Below, in pieces: positions 1 through 8,293 of a stretch of DNA of 64,000 nucleotides. Source of the DNA: Pseudoxanthomonas gei (GTDB lineage: Bacteria; Pseudomonadota; Gammaproteobacteria; Xanthomonadales; Xanthomonadaceae); contig NZ_QOVG01000004.1 in the NCBI RefSeq assembly GCF_010119615.1, positions 62,001 through 126,000 on the forward strand. The letters run 5' to 3'. Made by a program: the position numbers and the translations under genes. The notes under the pieces were generated by a model, which saw only the letters and a program-made list of their open reading frames with translations, did not search any database and was not told where the DNA came from. How positions within the stretch are numbered: position 1 is the first letter of the stretch; every line of letters starts with the position of its first letter.

Positions 1-879
1 AAGCCGATCGATACCGACCGCTGGTTCGTGGTCTGCGTGAACTCGCTGGGCAGCTGCAAGGGTTCGACGGGGCCTGCGTCGTTGAACCCGGACACCGGCA
101 CCCTGTACCGCCTGGATTTTCCTGAACTGTCGATCGAAGACGGCGCAGATGCGGCGCGCGAAGTCGTTCGCGGGCTCGGCATCGAACGACTGGCTTGCGT
201 CATCGGCAATTCGATGGGCGGTATGACCGCCCTGGCCCTGCTGTTGCGGCATCCGGGCCTGGCCCGTACCCATATCAATATTTCGGGTAGCGCGCAGGCA
301 CTGCCATTTTCTATCGCCATCCGTTCGCTGCAGCGCGAGGCCATTCGCCTGGACCCGAACTGGAACAACGGCAATTACGACGAGGCGACCTATCCGGAAT
401 CGGGCATGCGCATGGCCCGCAAGCTGGGTGTCATCACCTATCGTTCCGCGCTGGAATGGGATGGGCGCTTCGGCCGGGTACGACTGGAGTCCGATCGCCC
501 TGAAGAAGAACCCTTCGGCCTTGAATTCCAGGTGGAAAGTTACCTCGAGGGCCATGCGCGCCGCTTCGTGCGCCGCTTCGATCCCAACTGCTATCTGTAC
601 CTGAGCCGCTCGATGGACTGGTTCGACCTGGCTGACGTAGCTGGCGGCGACGTGCTCCAGGGACTTGCGCGGATCAAGGTCGAGAAGGCACTGGCCATCG
701 GCGCAAGCACCGACATCCTGTTCCCCCTGCAGCAGCAGCAGCAGGTGGCCGATGGCCTGCGCGCCGGCGGCGCCGAAGCTGAGTTCCTGCCATTGGACTC
801 GCCGCAGGGGCACGACGCATTCCTGGTGGACATGGAGCGTTTCGGACCCGCCGTGGCGAATTTCCTCGCTGTTCTCTGA
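1..879 (+). CDS. metX: MetX-family O-acyltransferase (serine or homoserine), 5' end missing
   Basis: The gene is open from base 1, so its N-terminus lies outside the window. The visible 292 residues are an alpha/beta hydrolase of the MetX family, which acylates the hydroxyl of homoserine or serine from acetyl- or succinyl-CoA in the cytoplasm. The family signature GSTGPASLNPDTG is present, and the nucleophile elbow GNSMGG has its Ser at nt 211-213. The acid Asp (STDILFP, nt 712-714) and the His (GHDAF, nt 811-813) complete the triad. In Xanthomonadales, members of this family have been described as L-serine O-succinyltransferases feeding cysteine synthesis. The cysteine dioxygenase gene 84 bp downstream fits that assignment, but substrate choice cannot be read from sequence alone. 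Confidence 0.85.
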   Translation, partial: KPIDTDRWFVVCVNSLGSCKGSTGPASLNPDTGTLYRLDFPELSIEDGADAAREVVRGLGIERLACVIGNSMGGMTALALLLRHPGLARTHINISGSAQALPFSIAIRSLQREAIRLDPNWNNGNYDEATYPESGMRMARKLGVITYRSALEWDGRFGRVRLESDRPEEEPFGLEFQVESYLEGHARRFVRRFDPNCYLYLSRSMDWFDLADVAGGDVLQGLARIKVEKALAIGASTDILFPLQQQQQVADGLRAGGAEAEFLPLDSPQGHDAFLVDMERFGPAVANFLAVL

Positions 880-963
880 GTTCCTGGCGCGCTGGCAGAG
901 GCGTGGCTACGGCCAAACTGCTGGCGGGCTAAAATGCGCGCACATTCTCCGCGGAACACCGCC

Positions 964-1545
964 ATGAACCTCGATTTCCCCGGCCACGAAAAATTGATCG
1001 CCTCGCTGGATGCCGCCGTCAGCCTGGGCGATGACCGCGCAGTCACCGATGCTTTGCGCAAGTCCCTGTGCAGGATGATCTGCGACGAGGACGTAGCCCT
1101 GCCCGCCTGCGTGCTGGAGCCCATCGCCGACCATTACGCACGGCGCGAGCTCTACACCAGCCCCGAACACGGCTACAGCGTGGTGGCGATGACCTGGGGC
1201 CCCGGCCAGGGCACCAAGATCCACGACCACTCGGGCATGTGGTGCGTCGAAGGCGTGTGGAAGGGCCGGCTCGAGATCACCCAGTACGAACTGGCCGAGC
1301 GGGACGCGGATCGCTACCGTTTCATTCCTGCTGGAACCATCGAGGCCGGCACCGGCTCGGCCGGCAGCCTGATCCCGCCGCATGAGTACCACACCATCCG
1401 CAATCCCTCTGAACAGGCCGTTGCCGTGTCTTTGCACGTCTACCAGCGCACCATGGTCCGCTGCGGCGTGTTTTCACCCGAAGGCGATAACACCGAATGG
1501 CAGAGTCGTGGCGAGCGCCTGCTGGGCACCGACCAGGTCCAGTAG
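964..1545 (+). CDS. Cysteine dioxygenase-type cupin thiol dioxygenase
   Basis: This 193-residue single-domain cupin belongs to the cysteine dioxygenase/3-mercaptopropionate dioxygenase family, which oxidises a small thiol to its sulfinic acid with non-haem iron. The three iron ligands are visible: His87 and His89 in KIHDHSGMWC, and His140 in PPHEYHTI. I start at 964 (MNLDFPGH). An in-frame ATG at 934 would add ten residues, but it overlaps a TAAAAT box that looks like a -10 element. The gene follows the acyltransferase on the same strand, pairing thiol synthesis with thiol breakdown. Cysteine versus 3-mercaptopropionate as substrate is not settled here. Confidence 0.85.
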   Translation: MNLDFPGHEKLIASLDAAVSLGDDRAVTDALRKSLCRMICDEDVALPACVLEPIADHYARRELYTSPEHGYSVVAMTWGPGQGTKIHDHSGMWCVEGVWKGRLEITQYELAERDADRYRFIPAGTIEAGTGSAGSLIPPHEYHTIRNPSEQAVAVSLHVYQRTMVRCGVFSPEGDNTEWQSRGERLLGTDQVQ

Positions 1546-1562
1546 GGTCTGCGGTTGTACCG

Positions 1563-1585
1563 GCGCGGCCACGAGGGGGCCGCGC
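1563..1585. terminator. Hairpin between convergent genes
   Basis: GCGCGGCC and GGCCGCGC form an 8-bp GC stem with a 7-nt loop in the 52-bp gap between the convergent dioxygenase and glucosidase genes. There is no clear T-tract on either strand, so termination is an inference from position. Confidence 0.4.
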
Positions 1586-1597
1586 ATCGCCAGCTGA

Positions 1598-4192
1598 TCA
1601 GGGGCCGCATTCCAGCAATCGGTCGGCCGTCGTGCCGTAGCCGACCTCGCTGATGGAAAGCTGGGTCCCGGCCTGCGCCTCGATTCCCGGCACTACGGTC
1701 AGGCGCCCCATGCTGGCGTTGGCGGCCTGGAAACATTTCAGCGGAACGCCGACCCGCGTCCAGGTATCCAGCGGCAGCGCGGCCAGTTGCGCGCCCACCG
1801 CAACACTTCCGCTGCAGCCTTCGCCACATTCAACGAAGAACCTTGCGTCAGGGGCCACATCGGACTCGCGGCGCAGCGTCAGCAGCAGCAAGGCGTCGCC
1901 ATTGGTTTCACGGCCCAGGTCCAGCGGTTGCGCGGGCACCAGTGCGACTTTGGACAGGCCCGGGCCGGTCCACTTGAACCGCCATGCATCCTCCTGCGCC
2001 TTGTGGTCCACAGCACTGACCGAAACGCCGACATTCCTGGATTCGATGGGCCTGGTGAGTTCCGAGGTGGCGGCGTCCTGCGCCGTAGTGCGCAAACGCC
2101 ACCCCTTGATCAATGCGCCGCGCTCGAAGAAGCGGTCCGACTGGTTGGCGCCCAGATCCACGCCTGGTTCTTCGGACAAGGATGCCAGGTCTCCCTTGTC
2201 CGCATAGGTAAGACCGTAACCGTAGGCGAACTGCGGCGAGTAGTTGGCCTGGCCGACATTGAGCGGCGTCTGCACCGCGTCGCGCGGCCACGAGTACGGC
2301 AGCTTGCCGCGGAAATCATGTGCGGCCTTCCCGTTCGCACCGCGCAGCAGCACATCGGCAATCCCGCCGCCTTCGGAGCCCGGCAACCAGGCGGCAACGA
2401 AGGCGTCGGATGCATTGATTTCGCGATTCACCCACAAGGGCCGTCCGGACAGGAATACGGCGACCACCTTGATGCCTTCCGACTTCAGGCGCTTGAGCAA
2501 GGCCAGGTCCTGGGTGCTGGCCGGCTTGTAGGCCACGGTCTTGATGTCGCCCTGGAATTCCGCATACGGGTCTTCGCCAAAAACCACGATCGCCACGTCG
2601 GGCTTCTGCGAATATCTGCCTTCCACTGAAAGTTCGGTGCCGCCACCGGCGGCCTTGACCTGTTCCTGGATGCCGGCCCAGATCGACTGCGCCCCGGGAA
2701 AGTCGGAAGCCTTCAGCCCGGTGCCCTGCCAGGTCAGCGTCCATCCGCCCGACTGCTTGCCGATATCGTCGGCGCCATCGCCGGCGACCAGGATGCGGCC
2801 CTTCGGATCCAGCGGCAGCAACTGACCCTGGTTCTTCAACAGCACCAGAGATTCACGCACTGCACGCCGGGCGACGGCACGGTGCTTCGGATCGCCCAGC
2901 AGCGCTGCCTGGCCACTCAGCGCGCGCTTCGAAGGCAGCCCGGCTTCAAACAGGCCGGCGCGCATCTTCACCCGCAGGATGCGGGTCACCGCATCATCCA
3001 GCCGGGCCATTGGAATCCGGCCTGCTTTCACGTGTTTCAGAGTGCTCTCGTAATAGCCCCTCCAGGTATCGGGCGCCATGATCATGTCCATGCCCGCGTT
3101 GATCGCATCGGGGCAATCGGTGGTCGTGCAACCCGGCAGCTGGCCCTGCGCGTTCCAGTCGCCCACGACGAATCCATCGAAACCCATGCGCTGCTTCAGC
3201 ACCCCGGTGAGCAGGCTCTGGTTGCCGTGCATCTTGGCGCCGTTCCAACTGGAGAAAGACGCCATCACTGCCTGCGCACCTGCCTGCAGGGCCGGTGCAT
3301 AGCCCGCGCCATGCGTGTCACGCAAGACGGTTTCGCTCACCTGGGTGTCGCCGGTGTCGCGTCCATCATGGGTGCCACCATCACCGAGGAAATGTTTGGC
3401 GGTGGCGATCACATGGCGCGGAGAGAGGAAGTCCTTGCCGCCGACCTTGCCCTGCAGTCCTTCGATAAGCGGCCCGGCATAGCTGGCCACCACCTCGGGA
3501 TTTTCCGAATAGCCTTCGTACGTACGTCCCCAGCGGTCGTCCTGAGGGACGGCCAGGGTGGGAGCAAACGTCCAGTCCAGCCCGGTCACGCGCAACTCGA
3601 CGGCGGTGGCGACAGCAATCTCGCGCATCAGTTCCGGATCGCGCGTGGCGCCCAGGCCGATGTTGTGCGGGAACAAAGTGGCACCGACCAAATTGTTGTG
3701 GCCGTGTACCGCGTCGATGCCGAACAGCAGCGGGATCGCGTTGTGGCCGCCACGGGTGTCCATGGAAGCGCGATAGAGTTCATCGGCCAGGGCCACCCAT
3801 TGCGCGGCGGTGGCGTGGTAATCGTTGCCGGGGTCCGAATTGCCGCCCGCCAAGGCCGAGCCCAGGCGGTATTTGCGCACGTCGTCGGGAGTCAGGCTGG
3901 CGATATCGCCCTGCACCAGTTGGCCGACCTTCTCTTCCACCGACATCTTCGCCAGCAATGCCTTGATGCGGCGTTCAAGCGCGGGATCGACCGCCAGCGG
4001 CGACTTCATTGCCGGCCATTGCCCGGGATCGGCGACGGCCGAAGCTTTCGCGTCGGGTGAGGAGGACGCTTCGGCAGCTTCGCTGGCGCCGGGCATGGCG
4101 GACCCGCCGGCGACCATGGCAAGCGCCACGACCAGCAGGGAAAGCGGCCGAAGGGGTGCGCGCGATGCGCCGGCGTGATGGTGCTTGCTCAT
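1598..4192 (-). CDS. GH3 exo-beta-glucosidase, exported
   Basis: An 864-residue glycoside hydrolase family 3 enzyme that releases terminal glucose from beta-glucosides or short beta-glucans, probably in the periplasm. I start at 4192 (MSKHHHAG) because it gives a proper signal peptide: a basic start, then LSLLVVALAMVAGG. The ORF also extends upstream. The N-terminal (beta/alpha)8 domain spans about residues 75-400, with KHF at 266-268 and the nucleophile Asp345 in GFVVGDWN. The alpha/beta sandwich domain follows. The last ~170 residues match the extra C-terminal domain of ExoP-like beta-glucosidases, which explains the length. The gene is divergent from a LacI regulator, which suggests substrate-induced control. 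Confidence 0.9.
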   Translation of the reverse strand: MSKHHHAGASRAPLRPLSLLVVALAMVAGGSAMPGASEAAEASSSPDAKASAVADPGQWPAMKSPLAVDPALERRIKALLAKMSVEEKVGQLVQGDIASLTPDDVRKYRLGSALAGGNSDPGNDYHATAAQWVALADELYRASMDTRGGHNAIPLLFGIDAVHGHNNLVGATLFPHNIGLGATRDPELMREIAVATAVELRVTGLDWTFAPTLAVPQDDRWGRTYEGYSENPEVVASYAGPLIEGLQGKVGGKDFLSPRHVIATAKHFLGDGGTHDGRDTGDTQVSETVLRDTHGAGYAPALQAGAQAVMASFSSWNGAKMHGNQSLLTGVLKQRMGFDGFVVGDWNAQGQLPGCTTTDCPDAINAGMDMIMAPDTWRGYYESTLKHVKAGRIPMARLDDAVTRILRVKMRAGLFEAGLPSKRALSGQAALLGDPKHRAVARRAVRESLVLLKNQGQLLPLDPKGRILVAGDGADDIGKQSGGWTLTWQGTGLKASDFPGAQSIWAGIQEQVKAAGGGTELSVEGRYSQKPDVAIVVFGEDPYAEFQGDIKTVAYKPASTQDLALLKRLKSEGIKVVAVFLSGRPLWVNREINASDAFVAAWLPGSEGGGIADVLLRGANGKAAHDFRGKLPYSWPRDAVQTPLNVGQANYSPQFAYGYGLTYADKGDLASLSEEPGVDLGANQSDRFFERGALIKGWRLRTTAQDAATSELTRPIESRNVGVSVSAVDHKAQEDAWRFKWTGPGLSKVALVPAQPLDLGRETNGDALLLLTLRRESDVAPDARFFVECGEGCSGSVAVGAQLAALPLDTWTRVGVPLKCFQAANASMGRLTVVPGIEAQAGTQLSISEVGYGTTADRLLECGP

Positions 4193-4210
4193 GGCTTGGG
4201 GTGTCCTGCA

Positions 4211-4220
4211 CGTTCGAACG
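4211..4220. promoter_or_regulatory. Candidate operator between GH3 gene and lacI-type gene
   Basis: A perfect 10-bp palindrome, CGTTCGAACG, with a central CG as in LacI-family operators, lies in the 86-bp divergent promoter region 18 bp upstream of the glucosidase start codon. The same 10-mer also occurs inside a coding region at 9586-9595, so chance cannot be excluded. Confidence 0.4.
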
Positions 4221-4278
4221 GAAAAGGAGGCGGCAGACGCAACAGGAAATATCCGGTGCATCTGGCAAGATAGGACGC

Positions 4279-5313
4279 ATGGCAGAGGAACGAACCAGCG
4301 GTCGGGCGCGCATCGAGGACGTGGCGGAAGCCGCCGGTGTTTCGATGAAGACGGTGTCCCGCGTCCTCAACCAGGAACCCAATGTTCGCGAGGAAACCCG
4401 CCGCAAGGTGGAAGCGGCGGTTGCCAAGCTGCAGTACCGGCCCAATCCATCGGCGCGCAGCCTGGCGGGGCAGCGCTCGTACGTGGTGGCGCTGATCTAC
4501 GACAACCCTTCCAGCAACTACCTGATGGAGGTCCAGGGTGGCGTGCTGGATGCCTGTCGCGCCAGCCACTACAACCTGGTGCTGGGGCCGGTGTCCTACG
4601 ACCATCCGGACTGCATCGCGCATATCACCGACCTGATCGAACACACCCGCTCCGACGGACTGGTATTGACCCCGCCGCTGACCGATGACGTCAAGTTGCT
4701 CGGCCACCTGGACGAAATGGGCGTGCCGTTCGCAAGCATTTCCCCGCGCACCCATCGCGGCCGCATCGGAGTCACCCTGGACGAACACGGGGCCGTGTTC
4801 GAAATGGTCAGCCACCTCATTTCCCTTGGCCATACACGCATCGGTCATATCAAGGGACATCCTGACCACGGTGCCAGCGAGTGGCGTCATGCCGGGTACC
4901 GCGAGGCACTGAAGCATGCCGGCATCGCCTACGACACCAGGCTGGTGATCAAGGGCGAATTCTCGTACGACTCGGGCGTGCGTGGCGGCGACAGGCTGCT
5001 CGACCTGGAAGACCCACCCACCGCCATTTTCGCGGCCAATGACGACACTGCCGCAGGCGTCATCCGGGCAGCCAGCAAGCGCGGTCTGGTGGTGCCCGAC
5101 GATCTTTCCGTTTGCGGATTCGACGACACGCCCATCTCCCGCCAGATATACCCGCAGATCACCACCGTGCGCCAGCCGACCCGGGAAATGGGGCGGGTGG
5201 CGACCCTGGAACTGCTCAAGGCCATACGCGACCCCAATGCAGGCGAGATGGTGCGCATGGGTTACGCCCTGCAGCTGCGCGAGTCGACCTCAAGCAGGCG
5301 CAAGACCCGGTAA
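4279..5313 (+). CDS. LacI-family transcriptional regulator
   Basis: A 344-residue LacI/GalR-type repressor. The DNA-binding helix-turn-helix and hinge lie at about residues 9-60 (IEDVAEAAGVSMKTVSRVLN, then YRPNPSARSL). A periplasmic-binding-protein-like sugar domain follows from about residue 65 (VALIYDNPSSNYL) to the end, including the family signature SVCGFDDTPISRQIYPQITTV. I chose ATG 4279 because the HTH begins a few residues later; the longer upstream reading overlaps the divergent gene. It lies between the GH3 glucosidase (divergent) and a sugar permease (convergent), so it probably senses a beta-glucoside breakdown product and represses both. The effector is unknown. Confidence 0.9.
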   Translation: MAEERTSGRARIEDVAEAAGVSMKTVSRVLNQEPNVREETRRKVEAAVAKLQYRPNPSARSLAGQRSYVVALIYDNPSSNYLMEVQGGVLDACRASHYNLVLGPVSYDHPDCIAHITDLIEHTRSDGLVLTPPLTDDVKLLGHLDEMGVPFASISPRTHRGRIGVTLDEHGAVFEMVSHLISLGHTRIGHIKGHPDHGASEWRHAGYREALKHAGIAYDTRLVIKGEFSYDSGVRGGDRLLDLEDPPTAIFAANDDTAAGVIRAASKRGLVVPDDLSVCGFDDTPISRQIYPQITTVRQPTREMGRVATLELLKAIRDPNAGEMVRMGYALQLRESTSSRRKTR

Positions 5314-5316
5314 TAC

Positions 5317-5344
5317 GCTGGCGCTGCGCATGCGCAGCGCCAGC
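5317..5344. terminator. Perfect 28-bp palindrome between convergent genes
   Basis: The half-site GCTGGCGCTGCGCA at 5317-5330 is followed immediately by its exact reverse complement to 5344. It begins 3 bp after the regulator's stop codon and ends 14 bp before the permease stop. This suits a bidirectional transcription end, although neither strand shows a T-tract. Confidence 0.5.
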
Positions 5345-5358
5345 AGCAATGCCCTTCG

Positions 5359-6828
5359 TCAATGCGCATTGCCGGCGGCAAGCTTGTCCAGGTCGATGCC
5401 CTGTGCCCTGAGGATGGACACCGTGCGCAGCGCATAGAACGCCAGGTAGGCGAAGCAGACCACGCCAACGAAGTAGCTCATCTGCATGCCAACCTGGTCT
5501 GCAGCCAGGCCCTGCAGCCAGCTTACGATGCCGCCGCCCATGATCATCATGATCAACAGGCTGCTGCCCTGGTTGGTGTGCTTGCCCAGGCCGGTGATGG
5601 ACAGGGCGAAAATGCACGGCCACATCGTGCTGCAGAACAGGCCGACGCTGATGAAGGCCACGGCGCTGGTCTTGCCGGTGGTGGACATGCCGATCACCAA
5701 CGCGGCAATTCCGCAGATGGCGAAGTACAGCAACATGCGCGCCGGATTGCCGCGACTGGCCAGGGTGGCCAGGATCATCAACGCGATGACGAACACATAG
5801 CCCATGAATTGCGACACTTCATGTCGTGCAATCGCGTTCACCGCCAGGAATACTCCAAAGGCCAGGAAAGGCAGGACCAGGGTCAGCAGCCGCTTGGCAC
5901 CGGCCCCGACGTTGAACGCGCCCGCCGCGCCGGTCCAGCGCCCGATCATCAGGCTCGCCCAGTACAGCGAAACATAGGGGGCAACCGAGGACGTGGAAAT
6001 GCCCATGCTTTCTTCCAGCAGCGCCGGCAGGTTGGCGACGGTAGACACCTCCACGCCCACGTAGACAAAGATGGCCAGCATGCCCAGCACCAGCTGCGGG
6101 TAGCCGAAGGCCGAAGCCTTGTGCAGCAACTTGCTGTTGTCCTGCGCTTCGGACTCGGTCACTTCCTCAAGGTCGATGCGATCGGGCACCGAGGAAAACT
6201 TGAGGAAAACCGCCACCAGCAGGAAGGCCAAACCCAGCACGAGGTAGGGGGTTTTCACGCTTTCGATGCTGGCCTCGGTACCTCCTGCGGCAACGCTGCC
6301 GAAGATGGCCAGGCTTACGAGCAGCGGGCCGATGGTCGTGCCGAAATTATTGACGCCACCAGCCATGGTCAGGCGTTGCGAACCCGTACGCGGGTCGCCC
6401 ATCACGATGGCCAGCGGATTGGCGGCGATCTGCTGCAGTGAGAAACCCAGGCCCACGATGAACAGGCCCGACAGCATCAGGTTGAAAGATCCCAGGTTGG
6501 CAGCAGGGTAAAAGAGCAAGGTGCCGATGGCCGAGATCACCAGCCCAAGGGCGATACCGTTCTTGTAGCCGATGCGATTCAGGACGTCGGTGCCGATGAA
6601 CTTGGAAACGAAAAAATAGATCAACGAGCCGACCGTATAGGCCACGTAGAACGCAACCGACACGAACTGGCTCTGCGCATGACTGAGGCTGAATGCCTTC
6701 TTGAATACCGGGATCAGGATGTCGTTGCTCGCCGCTACGAATCCCCAGAAAAAGAATACCGTGATCAGGACGCCGAACTGGGACCAACGGGTCTGCTGTG
6801 TGGCCATGTTTTCAGTAACCGCCTTCAT
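5359..6828 (-). CDS. gluP: Glucose/galactose (FGHS-type) MFS transporter
   Basis: A 489-residue inner-membrane sugar:proton symporter of the FucP/GluP branch of the major facilitator superfamily, with about twelve hydrophobic segments. Typical family features are the first helix FGVLITVFFFWGFVAASNDILIP, the LQQIAANPLA stretch and the late GLFCSTMWPCIFALSITGLG. It probably imports glucose (or galactose) released by the neighbouring GH3 enzyme. The start is ATG 6828 (MKAVTEN); ATG 6807 (MATQQTRW) is possible and seven codons shorter. The long leader holds a LacI-type operator at 7056-7069, so LacI-type repression is likely. Confidence 0.88.
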   Translation of the reverse strand: MKAVTENMATQQTRWSQFGVLITVFFFWGFVAASNDILIPVFKKAFSLSHAQSQFVSVAFYVAYTVGSLIYFFVSKFIGTDVLNRIGYKNGIALGLVISAIGTLLFYPAANLGSFNLMLSGLFIVGLGFSLQQIAANPLAIVMGDPRTGSQRLTMAGGVNNFGTTIGPLLVSLAIFGSVAAGGTEASIESVKTPYLVLGLAFLLVAVFLKFSSVPDRIDLEEVTESEAQDNSKLLHKASAFGYPQLVLGMLAIFVYVGVEVSTVANLPALLEESMGISTSSVAPYVSLYWASLMIGRWTGAAGAFNVGAGAKRLLTLVLPFLAFGVFLAVNAIARHEVSQFMGYVFVIALMILATLASRGNPARMLLYFAICGIAALVIGMSTTGKTSAVAFISVGLFCSTMWPCIFALSITGLGKHTNQGSSLLIMMIMGGGIVSWLQGLAADQVGMQMSYFVGVVCFAYLAFYALRTVSILRAQGIDLDKLAAGNAH

Positions 6829-7055
6829 AGTTGGAGATCGCCCTGAAACTGCACAGGGAGCCCGCTGCTTTTGTACGCATCTTTTGTATCCGCCGAGATT
6901 ACATCGCGAGTCGAATATCGCACAGGCGCAGGACCTTGCTGGGTCCTTCCCCCTCGTGGCGACAGCTTGAGCACGGATGCGACATGGGACCGGGATTGGA
7001 TCGAAGGCCCACTTGCCTCCTTCCCCAGCCCGCCACGACCTTTTCCGGCTACCCC

Positions 7056-7069
7056 TGACAGCGCTGTCA
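7056..7069. promoter_or_regulatory. LacI-type operator upstream of gluP
   Basis: TGACAGCGCTGTCA is a perfect 14-bp palindrome with the central CG typical of LacI-family operators. On the minus strand it overlaps TTGACA, a perfect -35 hexamer, about 230 bp ahead of the gluP start, so a bound repressor would block a promoter. The local LacI-type regulator is the obvious candidate, but this is inferred from position. Confidence 0.6.
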
Positions 7070-7149
7070 AGATACTTAATCGGCGCGGGAATGCATTCCG
7101 CGCTGCAGCATGCCCGTCGTGCCTCCATGGCGGGGACAGCGGTCCGGGA

Positions 7150-7178
7150 TTGGGGATTGCCGCGCAGTCGGCTATACT
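7150..7178 (+). promoter_or_regulatory. Promoter of tRNA-Leu(CAA)
   Basis: TTGGGG at 7150-7155 and TATACT at 7173-7178 are separated by 17 bp and end 10 bp before the tRNA 5' end. The -10 is good and the -35 is partial. Confidence 0.55.
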
Positions 7179-7188
7179 CCGCGGCCGC

Positions 7189-7274
7189 GCCGAAGTGGCG
7201 GAATGGTAGACGCAGCGGACTCAAAATCCGCCGCCCTTAAAAGCGTGTGGGTTCGAGTCCCACCTTCGGCACCA
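7189..7274 (+). tRNA. tRNA-Leu(CAA)
   Basis: An 86-nt class II tRNA with encoded CCA. The acceptor stem GCCGAAG/CTTCGGC is perfect. The anticodon stem GCGGA/TCCGC closes the loop CTCAAAA with anticodon CAA, which reads UUG. A long variable arm and the T-loop GGTTCGAGTCC follow. It is a single gene with its own promoter and terminator. Confidence 0.95.
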
Positions 7275-7280
7275 GCAAGA

Positions 7281-7305
7281 AGCCCTGCGATCGCGGGGCT
7301 TTTTT
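7281..7305 (+). terminator. Rho-independent terminator of tRNA-Leu(CAA)
   Basis: AGCCCTGC and GCGGGGCT form the stem around a GATC loop and are followed by a run of T, starting 6 bp after the tRNA CCA. Confidence 0.85.
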
Positions 7306-7534
7306 CTTGCCTGTGGCTGCCTCGCTACATTGCCTGCCGGGTACGAAGCCCGCTTCCCCAGATGCGGCTGGTCAAGCCGATCGGCCCGCGGATAGCGATA
7401 AAACGATAGCTGCAGCGCCATGCGGCCGTGGCTGGCTACTGCGTCAATCCATTGGCGAAGTTGCGCACTGTCTCCGGTGTTGCCGGCATATTTTTGTTAG
7501 ATTGGGTTTGCCTCGATTTGTCAGGAACCATGCC

Positions 7535-8218
7535 ATGGACGCATCAACCAGCGATTCGATCGCGGGCGGCGCCGACCTTGCCGTCTCCCTGCGCCCCCGT
7601 CCGGCCGTCGACCTCTGCAAGCGCGGAGAATTGCGGGTAGAGCGCTTCCTTGATGCGGCCACCGAGGTATTCACCGAGAAGGGCTACCAGCACGCCCGCC
7701 TGAGCGAGATCGTGGCGCGCGCCGGGGGATCGCTGGCCACCCTGTATCGCGTCTTCGGGGACAAGGAAGGACTGGCCCACGCCATCATCCGGCGTCGGCT
7801 GCAAGACCTGAGCGCCCGCCTGCAGGACCTCAACCTTTCTGGCCTGTCACCCGAGGATGCGTTGCAACAGGCCGCCGAACGGATTGCCGAGGGCATGTGC
7901 ACCGCTGAATCGGTGGTCATCCACCGGATCGTCATTGGTGAGGGTCAATCCTTCCCCGGCATGCGCGACTGGTTCTTCGACCATGCTGTCGCCGCGGTGC
8001 GCACCAGCCTGGCGGACTATTTCGAGCAGGAAATGGCCGCTGGCCGGCTGAAACTTGCGTCGTCCAGCCTGGCGGCCAGCCAGTTCTTCATGATGCTGTT
8101 CGGCGACCTGGTGATCCGCGTCTCGTCCGGCAACCTCAAGGAGCCGGATCCGCAGGAACTGCGTTCGTATGCGCAGAACGCGGTACAGCTTTTCCTGCAC
8201 GGCGCCCTGCCCCGCTAG
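7535..8218 (+). CDS. TetR/AcrR-family transcriptional regulator
   Basis: A 227-residue regulator with an N-terminal TetR helix-turn-helix at about residues 28-80: RFLDAATEVFTEKGYQHARL, then AGGSLATLYRVFGDKEGL. An all-helical C-terminal ligand domain resembles AefR-like members. ATG 7535 is preceded by AGGA at good spacing. The upstream open frame runs through the tRNA and is not coding. An oxidoreductase gene starts 75 bp downstream on the same strand and may be co-transcribed or controlled by it. The ligand is unknown. Confidence 0.85.
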   Translation: MDASTSDSIAGGADLAVSLRPRPAVDLCKRGELRVERFLDAATEVFTEKGYQHARLSEIVARAGGSLATLYRVFGDKEGLAHAIIRRRLQDLSARLQDLNLSGLSPEDALQQAAERIAEGMCTAESVVIHRIVIGEGQSFPGMRDWFFDHAVAAVRTSLADYFEQEMAAGRLKLASSSLAASQFFMMLFGDLVIRVSSGNLKEPDPQELRSYAQNAVQLFLHGALPR

Positions 8219-8293
8219 CCTTCCGCCCTGCACGCTCACGCCGGCCATATGCGGCGGACGGCATGCTGCGCGCTTTCCCTGTCTGGCGCGCGC

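Larger units (their letters stand above)
6829..7188. other. 360-bp gene-free leader of gluP and tRNA-Leu upstream region
   Basis: No supported gene lies here. Reading towards gluP, it holds a TTGACA hexamer that overlaps a LacI-type operator at 7056-7069, but I see no convincing -10 at the right distance. It then holds two copies of TACAAAAG about 80 bp before the start codon. The plus-strand promoter of tRNA-Leu lies at the right edge. Confidence 0.6.

Noticed and set aside
4224-4230. A perfect AAGGAGG ribosome-site-like string ahead of the LacI-type gene
   Set aside because: No start codon in a useful frame lies 5-10 bp downstream, and the next in-frame ATG (4279) is too far away.
7247-7534. 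The N-terminal extension of the TetR open frame into the tRNA
   Set aside because: It runs through tRNA-Leu and its terminator. ATG 7535 has a ribosome site and the family sequence begins after it.
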